Below are positions 55,487 to 63,707 of a stretch of DNA of 64,000 nt, piece by piece. Made by a program: the position numbers and the translations under genes. Below the pieces are notes generated by a model that saw only the letters and a program-made list of their open reading frames with translations, ran no database searches and was not told where the DNA came from. Position 1 is the stretch's first letter; each line of letters begins with the position of its first letter. Origin of the DNA: Paraliobacillus salinarum (lineage in GTDB: Bacteria; Bacillota; Bacilli; Bacillales; Amphibacillaceae); contig NZ_JACEFA010000001.1 of the NCBI RefSeq assembly GCF_014083865.1, positions 372,001 to 436,000 of the forward strand. Reading direction: 5' to 3'.

Positions 55487-56065
55487 TCATTCGTTAAAAT
55501 AAGTATTTATCTGTGCAATTGCGTTGCTATTTAATAGTACCTTGCCATACTCGATTAGACGATAAGAAGTAACTACACTTGGTGAAGCATACTCAGATAA
55601 TAACGCAATAACATTTTCTTTATTTTTGTGCTCAACATCTTGATCTGTAAACATCATATAATAACGATTATCATAATAAAATACTGATCCACCAGTTATT
55701 TCAGTATCAATGACCGACTTAGATAATTGAATAATGTCTTCAAAGGATTCAAATAAGAAGATTAACTCGTTACTTTCATCTAAGGTCACTTTCATCTCAA
55801 GGTATTCATCGTCTTCTTCTTCTGTATCATTTTGCGTAACCACAATTAGCATCCCTTGAGCTTGGAGGACATGAACTTGAACTAATAATACGCCTTCTAA
55901 TTCAAATCCTAACTCATCACTTGCTTCAAACATCATGTCGTGAAATAATGCCTGCATGGCTGGTAGATCATGCCATAAATCATCTTTAGTTAAACCTCTT
56001 TCAATGAGATCATCAAAAGTAAGGAATATTTTAAATTGGTTCGATGAAAGTCGCTCCAAACGCAT
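55487..56065 (-). CDS. mecB: Adaptor protein MecA paralogue YpbH (MecB)
   Basis: Adaptor for the ClpC ATPase, related to MecA that delivers ComK and other proteins to ClpCP. The 192-residue protein starts MRLERLSSNQFKIFLTFDDL. The N-domain ends in an acidic linker (EEEDDEYLEM), and the C-domain, which binds ClpC, ends in EYGKVLLNSNAIAQINTYF. ATG at 56065 follows AAAGGGGG. Position between ypdA and the CBS gene agrees with B. subtilis YpbH. Confidence 0.9.
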   Translation of the reverse strand: MRLERLSSNQFKIFLTFDDLIERGLTKDDLWHDLPAMQALFHDMMFEASDELGFELEGVLLVQVHVLQAQGMLIVVTQNDTEEEDDEYLEMKVTLDESNELIFLFESFEDIIQLSKSVIDTEITGGSVFYYDNRYYMMFTDQDVEHKNKENVIALLSEYASPSVVTSYRLIEYGKVLLNSNAIAQINTYFNE

Positions 56066-56157
56066 GTTTATGCCCCCTTTAATTTTTTATCTATTCTATT
56101 ATATGCCACAATCCATAAAATTGAGACGGTTTATGTATGGAAATTAAGTTATAAATG

Positions 56158-56191
56158 AAACAGAGTACTTCACCTAAACAAAGTACTCTGT
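56158..56191 (-). terminator. Probable terminator of the CBS-domain gene
   Basis: ACAGAGTACTT pairs perfectly with AAGTACTCTGT around a nine-base loop; the minus strand then reads TTTCATTT. The T run is imperfect. Confidence 0.6.
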
Positions 56192-56252
56192 GGATGATTC
56201 TATATTATACAATACTCTACCTATAAAAAACAAAAGTGGCGTTCTGCTTTTT

Positions 56253-56888
56253 TTAAAATTTCGTAATATCAAGCACGCGAAATCCAGCTTTTTCTAACTT
56301 GCTTTTTAATTTATCTGTTTTTACATTTTCGTCAACTTTTAGAACAATTCTTCTTGCCAATTTATCCGTTTCATCAAATGTAGTAATAGAAATAATATTC
56401 GCATGTAAATGTCTTAAGATGTCAGCAAGCTTTGCAAAGCGTCCAGATGACTCTTCAGAAGTGAAAGCAATTCTCACTCCAGACTTATTCATACCAAAAA
56501 CACTTTCAAATTGCTCTAAAACATCAAATCGCGTAACAATTCCTAAGAATTTTTTATTAGAGTCAACCACAGCTAATATTGGATATCCTTTAAAAGTAGT
56601 TAATGTTTTTTCAAACACCTCATCCTCTAATATATATAGGTTTGCATGCGTCATAATATCGGAGACCTTTGTATCATTTAGAAAAGACTCTTGTTTTTTA
56701 TCCGTATGAAAAGCAGCCTTATAAATAGTTTGTGCAGAGATCATACCCAAGAATTTTTCTTTGTCATCAATTACAGGCATTGCATGTATATCTTTTTCTT
56801 CTAGCCTTTGCAATGCTTCTTTCAAAGAATAATCTGGAAAAGCAACATGACATTGATAAATTGGTTTCATTGTGCTACGTACAAACAC
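56253..56888 (-). CDS. CBS-pair protein with C-terminal ACT-like domain (AcuB-like)
   Basis: A 211-residue cytoplasmic protein with two CBS domains (about 1-60 and 70-125) and a C-terminal ACT-like domain of about 65 residues (FAKLADILRHLHANIISITT). The CBS signatures are ALQRLEEKDIHAMPVID and KFLGIVTRFDVLEQF. Such proteins bind adenine nucleotides and act as sensors. GTG at 56888 follows GAGGTG. The AcuB family has this architecture, but the acu genes are not adjacent, so no pathway is claimed. Confidence 0.8.
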   Translation of the reverse strand: MFVRSTMKPIYQCHVAFPDYSLKEALQRLEEKDIHAMPVIDDKEKFLGMISAQTIYKAAFHTDKKQESFLNDTKVSDIMTHANLYILEDEVFEKTLTTFKGYPILAVVDSNKKFLGIVTRFDVLEQFESVFGMNKSGVRIAFTSEESSGRFAKLADILRHLHANIISITTFDETDKLARRIVLKVDENVKTDKLKSKLEKAGFRVLDITKF

Positions 56889-56984
56889 GGCCAACACCTC
56901 ACTTTGAATAATTTGATTGTTACACTATCATTTTTATTCCCTATTTCTGTACCATTAAAACAGTTTGGGTCAACTCCATTATAC

Positions 56985-57013
56985 ACATATGCGAGACTTC
57001 TTTGCCATACAAT
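56985..57013 (+). promoter_or_regulatory. SigE-type promoter of cotJABC
   Basis: ACATATG (56985-56991) and a perfect CATACAAT (57006-57013) with a 14-base spacer. This is close to the SigE consensus; cotJ is SigE-controlled in B. subtilis. It is 36 bases before cotJA. Confidence 0.75.
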
Positions 57014-57048
57014 TAATTGATGTTAAAAAAAATAAGGGAGGTTTTTAA

Positions 57049-57273
57049 ATGCATCAAACAAACACAAAATATTATTATCCCTATATAAGCCCATTTGATC
57101 CTTGTCCTCCAATTATTAGAAAAAGTTATTCCACTCCACCACAATTGTATATGGGCTTCCAACCAACTAATTTAGTGCAATTTAACACCGCAAAAGAAGC
57201 ACTGTTTTGTGGAACGTTATGGCCAGCATTCCATGATCCATATCCCCCAAAAGAAGGGAGAGAAGATAATTGA
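57049..57273 (+). CDS. cotJA: Spore coat protein CotJA
   Basis: First gene of the cotJ operon. The 74-residue protein is rich in Pro, Tyr and Asn, with FDPCPPIIRKSY and the segment AKEALFCGTLWPAFHDPYPP, the CotJA signature. ATG at 57049 follows AGGGAGG. Needed for CotJC assembly into the coat. The next gene starts before its stop codon. Confidence 0.92.
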   Translation: MHQTNTKYYYPYISPFDPCPPIIRKSYSTPPQLYMGFQPTNLVQFNTAKEALFCGTLWPAFHDPYPPKEGREDN

Positions 57274-57539
57274 ATACACCTAAGCAAATGCCTCAAGCCT
57301 ATTATGATTTATTAGAAGAAATTCAAGCAGTTGACTTTGTTTTGGTTGAACTGAATCTTTACCTTGACACGCATCCTAATGACACCAATGCAATTGAACA
57401 ATTTAATCAATGCACTTATGAAAGTAAAAAATTGAAAAAACAGTTTGAAAAACAATTTGGCCCACTCATGCATTTTGGCCGTAGTTACTCAGGGTATCCT
57501 TGGAATTGGGATGATACACCTTGGCCTTGGCAAATGTGA
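57270..57539 (+). CDS. cotJB: Spore coat protein CotJB
   Basis: An 89-residue protein starting with TTG at 57270 behind AAGAAGGGAGAG, overlapping cotJA by 4 bases. The family pattern LLEEIQAVDFVLVELNLYLDT, then SKKLKKQFEKQFGPL and the Trp/Pro-rich end YPWNWDDTPWPW is present. Its job is undefined beyond coat assembly with CotJA and CotJC. Confidence 0.93.
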   Translation: MNTPKQMPQAYYDLLEEIQAVDFVLVELNLYLDTHPNDTNAIEQFNQCTYESKKLKKQFEKQFGPLMHFGRSYSGYPWNWDDTPWPWQM

Positions 57540-57554
57540 AAGGAGGAATAAACA

Positions 57555-58124
57555 TTGTGGTATTATGAAAAGAAGTTGCAGTATCCCGTGCGCGTGAGAG
57601 AATGTAATCCTCAACTTGCAAAATATTTAATCGAACAATACGGCGGTGCAGATGGTGAATTGTCTGCTGCATTGCGATATTTAAATCAACGATACACGAT
57701 TCCAAACAAAGTTGTCGGATTGCTTAATGACATTGGTACAGAGGAATTCGCGCATTTGGAAATGATCGCTACGATGGTATATAAGTTAACAAAAGATGCT
57801 ACACCTGAACAAATGGAAAAAGCAGGATTAGCTCCTCACTATGCAAACCATGATAACGCATTGTTTTATCATAATTCTGCCGGAAATCCATGGACAGCTA
57901 CCTATATTCAATCAAAAGGTGACCCTATAGCAGACATTTATGAAGATATCGCAGCAGAAGAAAAAGCGAGAGCTACTTATCAGTGGATTATTAATCTATC
58001 AGATGACCCAGAATTAAATGATAGTCTTAAGTTTTTAAGAGAACGAGAGATCATTCACTCGCAACGTTTTCGAGAGGCTGCACAAATGTTAATTGATGAA
58101 AAAGACAAAAAACAGTTTTTTTAA
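57555..58124 (+). CDS. cotJC: Spore coat protein CotJC, manganese catalase family
   Basis: A 189-residue ferritin-like dimanganese protein with iron-free catalase fold. It has WYYEKKLQYPVRV, LIEQYGGADGELSAALRYL with the first metal Glu, GTEEFAHLEMIATMVYKL with Glu and His ligands, and DIAAEEKARATYQW. The start is TTG at 57555 behind AAAGGAGG. Sits in the inner coat, perhaps removing peroxide. All three cotJ genes are linked here; in B. subtilis they are at a distant locus. Confidence 0.96.
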   Translation: MWYYEKKLQYPVRVRECNPQLAKYLIEQYGGADGELSAALRYLNQRYTIPNKVVGLLNDIGTEEFAHLEMIATMVYKLTKDATPEQMEKAGLAPHYANHDNALFYHNSAGNPWTATYIQSKGDPIADIYEDIAAEEKARATYQWIINLSDDPELNDSLKFLREREIIHSQRFREAAQMLIDEKDKKQFF

Positions 58125-58162
58125 TTAGAACCGACCGATCTGTATTATAGGAATATCAGGTA

Positions 58163-58208
58163 AACAAAGCTAGAGATGCACGAAGCTGTGTTTTCTAGCT
58201 TTGTTTTA
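58163..58208. terminator. Bidirectional terminator between cotJC and ypbE
   Basis: AACAAAGCTAGA pairs with TCTAGCTTTGTT across a 20-base loop. T follows on the plus strand and on the minus strand; cotJC and ypbE converge here. Confidence 0.8.
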
Positions 58209-58763
58209 TAAATCCTCAATTGTTGGTAAAAACAATTTTTCACCTTGCTGCAAAGCATTCGAGTCTAATTTATTCACTCTTTTAAGTACATCTAACACTT
58301 CTAGCGTATTATAATAATCAATTGCAATATCTTCTAATGTTTCACCATGTGAGATTAAATAATACTTACCAGTTAATTCAATCTTATCAGATTCATCCTC
58401 ACCAAGTGCAAGGTTAACAGTCACTTCTTCTGATAGTTTATCTTTAGGAGAGACGACTTGAACCGTTTCTCCTGAAGGGTTTTTAGCATTCGTTTGTATC
58501 GCTTGCTCAAGAAAATCTTTACCCCAATACTGGTACGTTATTACTAATATAATAACTAACAAGAATAAGATGAAAAGAAACCGTAAAAAAATTAAATTTA
58601 TTTTCAATCGTGTTTTTTTACTTTTATTTTGATGGATCTCACTTCTTGGTGGTAAATCTAATACATCAATTTCTATAGGCTCAACCACTTCATTGTCGTC
58701 GAAGGATTCTGTATTCTTCATGTGCTCTCTTAAATTTGCTGCTTGATCATCCTGCTTATTCAT
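58206..58763 (-). CDS. ypbE: LysM-domain membrane protein YpbE
   Basis: A 185-residue protein: acidic cytoplasmic tail (about 1-45), one membrane segment (about 55-77), a linker, and a C-terminal LysM domain (about 135-182, YYLISHGETLEDIAIDYY and VLKRVNKLDS). LysM binds peptidoglycan, so the domain should be outside in the wall. ATG at 58763 follows GGAGGGG. It is just after recS in the same direction; ypbD, ypbF and ypbG of B. subtilis are missing here. Confidence 0.88.
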   Translation of the reverse strand: MNKQDDQAANLREHMKNTESFDDNEVVEPIEIDVLDLPPRSEIHQNKSKKTRLKINLIFLRFLFILFLLVIILVITYQYWGKDFLEQAIQTNAKNPSGETVQVVSPKDKLSEEVTVNLALGEDESDKIELTGKYYLISHGETLEDIAIDYYNTLEVLDVLKRVNKLDSNALQQGEKLFLPTIEDL

Positions 58764-58817
58764 GCTTGTTCCCCTCCAAGAAATTAATGTCTAAAGATAG
58801 TTTCGTCCATTGACAAA

Positions 58818-60344
58818 TCACTGCTTGTTTTGCATGAACAACATAGCCAATTCTGATTGCCAATCTTGAATAATAGTTGTTTGTTTGGACTCATATGTAG
58901 GTTGCCAATTAGTAAAGTCGAAATCACAATAATCACAACATGCGTATTTTGGTGTTTTTGTATTCGATTGAAAAGGTTGGAATAATGCCTTTCTGCGACA
59001 TTTTTCTGTTTTGATCCAAGAAACGATTTCATTTAACTTATTTAGTTTATAAGCAAATCTTTCATTGATTACTTCTTCAATACTAGACAAAAATCTATCT
59101 TTTTTATCATATATCGGCATGATTTGATTTTTATTAAGTATATCATGTTTTTCTAAATGGTGAACAATAAATCGCCATTGAACCTCGTTCATCTCTAACT
59201 GCAGCATTATCTCTTGTTTATTTAGTTTAAATTGATTATATTGACTCTTTTTATCTAATAAAAAGAGTAAGGAATTCACTTGCTCCATTGAGGGCAACTC
59301 TGATTCAATTAATCGTCTCGGCAACATTTCATCATACGGCGCATATAGCACAACAGAAACACTTGACTCCCCGTCTCTTCCTGCACGTCCGACTTCTTGA
59401 ATAAAAGATTCTAATTGAGTTGGAAAGTGATAGTGAATGATTAGTCTTACATTAGATTTATCAATTCCCATACCAAAAGCACTAGTACAACAAATGACAT
59501 CTAATTGATTTTGCATGAATTGCTGCTGAATCAAAGTTCGATCTACAGCGTCCATTCCCCCATGATAAAACGCAATACGAAGATTAGGTGAATTACCGTT
59601 GAGTTGTTCCGCTACTGTTTCAGCTTCTTTCTTACTGGAAAAATAAATCATCGTTGGAACATCAAATTTATTTAATAGCGTTTTTATGTATGCAACCTTC
59701 TCATTTCTATGTTCAAACGTTTGAACAGCGAATGTTAAGTTTTCTCGGTCCATAGGATAAATATGCTTTTTCATATTAGGTGCATTCAAATACTTAAGTA
59801 TATCTTTCTGCACATCCGGCGTAGCAGTTGCAGTCAAAGCTAATAATGGAGGGTTATTTAATTGTTCAACTACTTCTACTAACTTTAAATAATCAGGACG
59901 AAATTCGTGTCCCCATTGTGATATACAATGCGCTTCATCAATCACAAATAAAGAAATATGTAATTGCTTCAACCGTGCTAAAAGCTGTTTGTTTTGAATC
60001 ATTTCAGGTGATACATAGATTAATTTATAATTCGAAAGATTTGAGATTATGTCATTTTTTTCATTACTATTCGTAAAGCTGTTTATCGCCACTACATTTT
60101 TGATTCCCTTAGCTTTTAATTGCTTTACTTGATCTTCCATTAAAGATAATAGAGGTGAAATGACAATTACATTGCCATGTAACATCATTGCTGGTATCTG
60201 ATAACAAATCGACTTACCGGATCCAGTAGGTAATACACCAAGAACAGATGATCCATTTCGTATATCTTCTATAATTTCCTGCTGCCCTTCTCGGAAATTT
60301 TCATGGCCAAAATACTTATTCAGTATTTTTGTAGACTCGATCAT
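58818..60344 (-). CDS. recS: RecQ-type ATP-dependent DNA helicase (short form, RecS)
   Basis: Superfamily 2 3'-5' helicase for DNA repair and recombination. The 508-residue protein has PTGSGKSICYQIPAM (Walker A), DEAHCISQWGHEFRPDYL, LTATATPDVQKDI, FYHGGMDAVDR, GMGIDKSNVRLIIHYHFP and EVGRAGRDG. After the core comes a short zinc-type segment CRRKALFQ...CCDYC, in which one Cys is shifted by two residues from the usual C-x2-C-x2-C. No HRDC domain. This short form next to ypbB and fer matches B. subtilis YpbC/RecS. The start is ATG at 60344 behind AAGAGG. Confidence 0.93.
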   Translation of the reverse strand: MIESTKILNKYFGHENFREGQQEIIEDIRNGSSVLGVLPTGSGKSICYQIPAMMLHGNVIVISPLLSLMEDQVKQLKAKGIKNVVAINSFTNSNEKNDIISNLSNYKLIYVSPEMIQNKQLLARLKQLHISLFVIDEAHCISQWGHEFRPDYLKLVEVVEQLNNPPLLALTATATPDVQKDILKYLNAPNMKKHIYPMDRENLTFAVQTFEHRNEKVAYIKTLLNKFDVPTMIYFSSKKEAETVAEQLNGNSPNLRIAFYHGGMDAVDRTLIQQQFMQNQLDVICCTSAFGMGIDKSNVRLIIHYHFPTQLESFIQEVGRAGRDGESSVSVVLYAPYDEMLPRRLIESELPSMEQVNSLLFLLDKKSQYNQFKLNKQEIMLQLEMNEVQWRFIVHHLEKHDILNKNQIMPIYDKKDRFLSSIEEVINERFAYKLNKLNEIVSWIKTEKCRRKALFQPFQSNTKTPKYACCDYCDFDFTNWQPTYESKQTTIIQDWQSELAMLFMQNKQ

Positions 60345-60349
60345 CTTCT

Positions 60350-61402
60350 TCAACCTCTTTTCTGATTACTTTCATACGCTAAAACTAAACGAATTTGGAA
60401 ATAATTGTATTGGTTGTTTAGCGCTTCCCTAATTTCTTTCAATTTTGTTGTTTGCATTTGTCTAAAGGCGGTTTTTATAACATGATAGGTGTTTGCATCA
60501 ATAAATCGCGCTAAATCAAATGCAGAATCCGCATAGGCCATTTCTATAATATGGTCTTCAATTGTGCTCGTTTTAAGTTTTCTAATGTTTGCAATTTGTT
60601 CAATCGAAAACCCTTTAACTAACCATTCCAATGTTTTATTAGCTGATTGTGTTATCAATAACGTGTCTGGTTGATCATAAAGAAATTGCTTCAACTGTCG
60701 TGTGTGATTGTTGTCTTTATTCACATCGGTATAAAGACGGTGAAGGATACTGGTTAGGTTAAGCGATACATCCGTTACGGTTAATTTATTTTTTACAGCC
60801 AGCTGATTAAAAGATAGACCTATTTTATTAAAACCACTCAGCCGATCAACGAAAAGTTGTGCTTGTGTCATTGGTATAGCTTCTAAAAAATCAAACAATT
60901 CTAGATAGACATCATGCAACCATATGCTTACATTTGATTTATATTGTTTGTAATGTTCTTTTAAGAATTTTTGTATCATTCGATCATCTGTTAATGGAAC
61001 AAATTGATGGCAGTTATTTGCTAGATTTGAATATGTTTGTATCGCTAATTGTAACCTCAAATAAAAGATATCAACTTCATTTGAATATTCCATGCCATTA
61101 AAATAATGTGTTCCATATTTCTCTTGGTTGTTATTCAAGTGAGCAATTCCTTTTTCTGTTAAAATTGCTATATTACTATTTTTCATTAAAATATAATTAT
61201 TTTTTATTAAATCATCAATCGCATTTTCAAAGGTGGAACGATTCAATTTCTTTAAGATCCCAAAATAATCACCAATACGATACACATGGGCATCTTGAAT
61301 AGTTTGGCTAGATCGTTTCCCTTTTAAAAGATGATATACTGATGCTGTTGTTCTTTCCTGTTTTATTTTTCTTAAACATTCTAAAATAATATATTGAAAC
61401 AA
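60350..61402 (-). CDS. ypbB: Helix-turn-helix protein YpbB
   Basis: A 350-residue cytoplasmic protein upstream of recS, 5 bases apart. The N-terminal part FQYIILECLRKIKQER and GKRSSQTIQDAHVYRI matches YpbB. A C-terminal helix-turn-helix, Helicase_Sgs1-RQC-like, is suggested by LVKGFSIEQIANIRKLKTSTI. The TTG at 61402 behind GTAGGTGA is chosen; the upstream ATG at 61450 lacks a good site and adds residues not seen in B. subtilis. Its constant pairing with recS suggests it is a helicase cofactor. Confidence 0.87.
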   Translation of the reverse strand: MFQYIILECLRKIKQERTTASVYHLLKGKRSSQTIQDAHVYRIGDYFGILKKLNRSTFENAIDDLIKNNYILMKNSNIAILTEKGIAHLNNNQEKYGTHYFNGMEYSNEVDIFYLRLQLAIQTYSNLANNCHQFVPLTDDRMIQKFLKEHYKQYKSNVSIWLHDVYLELFDFLEAIPMTQAQLFVDRLSGFNKIGLSFNQLAVKNKLTVTDVSLNLTSILHRLYTDVNKDNNHTRQLKQFLYDQPDTLLITQSANKTLEWLVKGFSIEQIANIRKLKTSTIEDHIIEMAYADSAFDLARFIDANTYHVIKTAFRQMQTTKLKEIREALNNQYNYFQIRLVLAYESNQKRG

Positions 61403-61549
61403 GAGAGAGTCACCTACTTTGTTAAGTCGAACTACATTTTTTATACTCATATTCTAATATGATCTGTTCATACCATACCACGAAGTATATTAGAAGTGAA
61501 TATTGCAAATCGCATAAATCAGCGTTAAAATTGGTTGAGATAATTCTAA

Positions 61550-61828
<279 letters not shown>

Positions 61829-61869
61829 ATGCTCAAGATTCCAATCTATTTTTCGAAACAAAAAAGTCA

Positions 61870-61920
61870 AAGCAATCAACCGAGGAGCCAAAATAAATAC
61901 CTCGGACTGATTGCTTTTTT
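61870..61920 (+). terminator. Bidirectional terminator between fer and rsiX
   Basis: AGCAATCAACCGAGG and CCTCGGACTGATTGCT pair with one bulge; TTTTTT follows on the plus strand and a broken T run on the minus strand. Both converging genes end at its edges. Confidence 0.85.
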
Positions 61921-63118
61921 AATGAAGTATATTGGGGTTTACGCCATCTGGTACTGGTATCGTTTGATTTAAACGATACTTTCCCACTTTATCTAAATCA
62001 TTGGGTAAATCAATAGTAATAGAGTCGAAGTTAAATGATTTTGCTGTCATAAGGATAGCCTCAATCATCATAATCGTTGTTTCATCATCAGCAAGTGTTG
62101 GTCCTTCAGTAAAGTGAAGAGACAGATTATCTTGATTAACGACCACATCAAATGATGCATCTTCAGGTATAGGCCCCTTAACATCAAATGCTGGCTCATC
62201 TATTTTCAATTGTTTTAAAGCAGCCTCAATCGTATCATCTGTATTCGTTTTAATCGGGACTAATAGAGGTTCCTTTTCATTGTATTGATAAATCTTATAG
62301 ATATGTTTTTCCTCAAGCATAATATCAATGGCACTTATTTCACCAAAAGGTCCCAAATTAACAGGATTTCCATCTGGGGATTGAATATTGAGCTTTTGTA
62401 TTCCATAAGGTTTAAACATGATTGTTGCCATTTGCTCAAAAACGTATGCTGAACTAGATCCGTCAGGGAAACGATAGGATTCAGGTACAATTAATGTTGC
62501 TCGCTTGTTTTTAACATCTATATCAAAAGATAAACCATCAAAAGGAAATACATTAAGACCCAACGCTTCTTGCTTGTCTGCTATAAAACGATTGATTTTG
62601 TTATAGTAATCATTCGCACTTCCACCAGATGAATCAACTAATGTGATTGGAATGGCATAGTTATTATATTTGTCTACTGCAGCAATAGTAAACAACTTTT
62701 CTTCGTCAACATTTTTATAATAAATCAAACTTGAACCTTGATTGTTATTTGTTATTTCTCTTTTTTCTTGCTCTTCATCAGCCGAAAAGAGTGACGATTT
62801 CTCTTCTATTCCTTCTGGTTGATCAAACTGCACATTACTTTGCTCCTGTTCTTCCGTACTTGCCTGTTCGGAGTAAGATTCATTTGCGTTTTGGTAAGAT
62901 CGGTTCATGTTACCCTGAACGATTAGGAAAAGTAATCCAATGACAGCAAAACTAGCAATTGAAGGAACAAGCCATGACCAACGACGATGTTCTTGTTTTT
63001 CATGCAATCGTAATTCAATCTTCTGATAAAGCGTCTCTTTTGATTGATTGTCTTTTATTTTTGGCATTTGTCTTAATTTATCTTCCAATTGTTGCTTCTC
63101 TAGTTGATCATTGTCCAT
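61919..63118 (-). CDS. rsiX: Anti-sigma-X factor RsiX
   Basis: Membrane anti-sigma factor for SigX. The 399-residue protein has a cytoplasmic N-terminus of about 45 residues, a single membrane segment (about 48-67, WLVPSIASFAVIGLLFLIV), an acidic Gln/Glu-rich linker, and an extracellular region that resembles two GerMN-type domains (LTIAAVDKYNNYAIPITLVDSS and then the part around IDEPAFDVKG). The domain call is inferred from pattern only. It is 19 bases after sigX. ATG at 63118 follows GGGAGG. Confidence 0.88.
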   Translation of the reverse strand: MDNDQLEKQQLEDKLRQMPKIKDNQSKETLYQKIELRLHEKQEHRRWSWLVPSIASFAVIGLLFLIVQGNMNRSYQNANESYSEQASTEEQEQSNVQFDQPEGIEEKSSLFSADEEQEKREITNNNQGSSLIYYKNVDEEKLFTIAAVDKYNNYAIPITLVDSSGGSANDYYNKINRFIADKQEALGLNVFPFDGLSFDIDVKNKRATLIVPESYRFPDGSSSAYVFEQMATIMFKPYGIQKLNIQSPDGNPVNLGPFGEISAIDIMLEEKHIYKIYQYNEKEPLLVPIKTNTDDTIEAALKQLKIDEPAFDVKGPIPEDASFDVVVNQDNLSLHFTEGPTLADDETTIMMIEAILMTAKSFNFDSITIDLPNDLDKVGKYRLNQTIPVPDGVNPNILH

Positions 63119-63137
63119 ATCTAATCCCTCCCATCTA

Positions 63138-63647
63138 TTATTTTCGCAAAATTTTTCGAAGCTTATTTATCGCACGGTGTTGATTAGTTTTTACTTTGCT
63201 AATTGAACAGCTCATTATATCAGCTGTTTCTTGAATGGAAAAAGACTGAATATAACGTAAAATAATGACTTGTTTTTGGTCATTACTACATTTATTCAAA
63301 GCTTTGTAAATACGTTTCATTTGATCGTCTAATACTACGATTTCTTCAGGTAATGCCGCTTCATCTTTTATCAGTTGTTCTTCGGTATCGTTTGAAAAAA
63401 GATTACTCATTCGATCTCTCAATCGTTTCTGTTTTCGAAAAAAGTCAAGTGTAGTATGTCTAGCGATAGAAAATAACCAGGTCTTCTCACTACTTTCTCC
63501 TCGAAATGATTGATAAGACTTTAGAACTTTAACATACACATCTTGCAAAATATCTTCAGCTTCTTCTTGGTTTCTCACCATGTAGAAGACGTATTGATAT
63601 AAATCTTGATGATAATTATCATACAATGTTTCAAACGTGGTCTTCAT
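63138..63647 (-). CDS. sigX: ECF RNA polymerase sigma factor SigX
   Basis: Extracytoplasmic-function sigma factor that controls cell-envelope charge genes in B. subtilis. The 169-residue protein has sigma region 2 (EAEDILQDVYVKVLKS, TWLFSIARHTTLDFFRKQ) and region 4 (VIILRYIQSFSIQETADIM, SKVKTNQHRAINKLRK). It starts MKTTFETLYDNYHQDLYQY, closely like B. subtilis SigX. ATG at 63647 follows GGGGGG. rsiX follows directly. Confidence 0.95.
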   Translation of the reverse strand: MKTTFETLYDNYHQDLYQYVFYMVRNQEEAEDILQDVYVKVLKSYQSFRGESSEKTWLFSIARHTTLDFFRKQKRLRDRMSNLFSNDTEEQLIKDEAALPEEIVVLDDQMKRIYKALNKCSNDQKQVIILRYIQSFSIQETADIMSCSISKVKTNQHRAINKLRKILRK

Positions 63648-63676
63648 TCACTAGACCCCCCGTCATTCATTAATTA

Positions 63677-63702
63677 GACGTTTCATATTCAATTTAGTTA
63701 CA
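63677..63702 (-). promoter_or_regulatory. SigX-type ECF promoter of sigX-rsiX
   Basis: TGTAAC (63702-63697) and CGTC (63680-63677) on the minus strand are exactly 16 bases apart, the spacing for ECF promoters. It is 29 bases before the sigX ATG and implies autoregulation, as in B. subtilis. Confidence 0.75.
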
Positions 63703-63707
63703 ATTTT

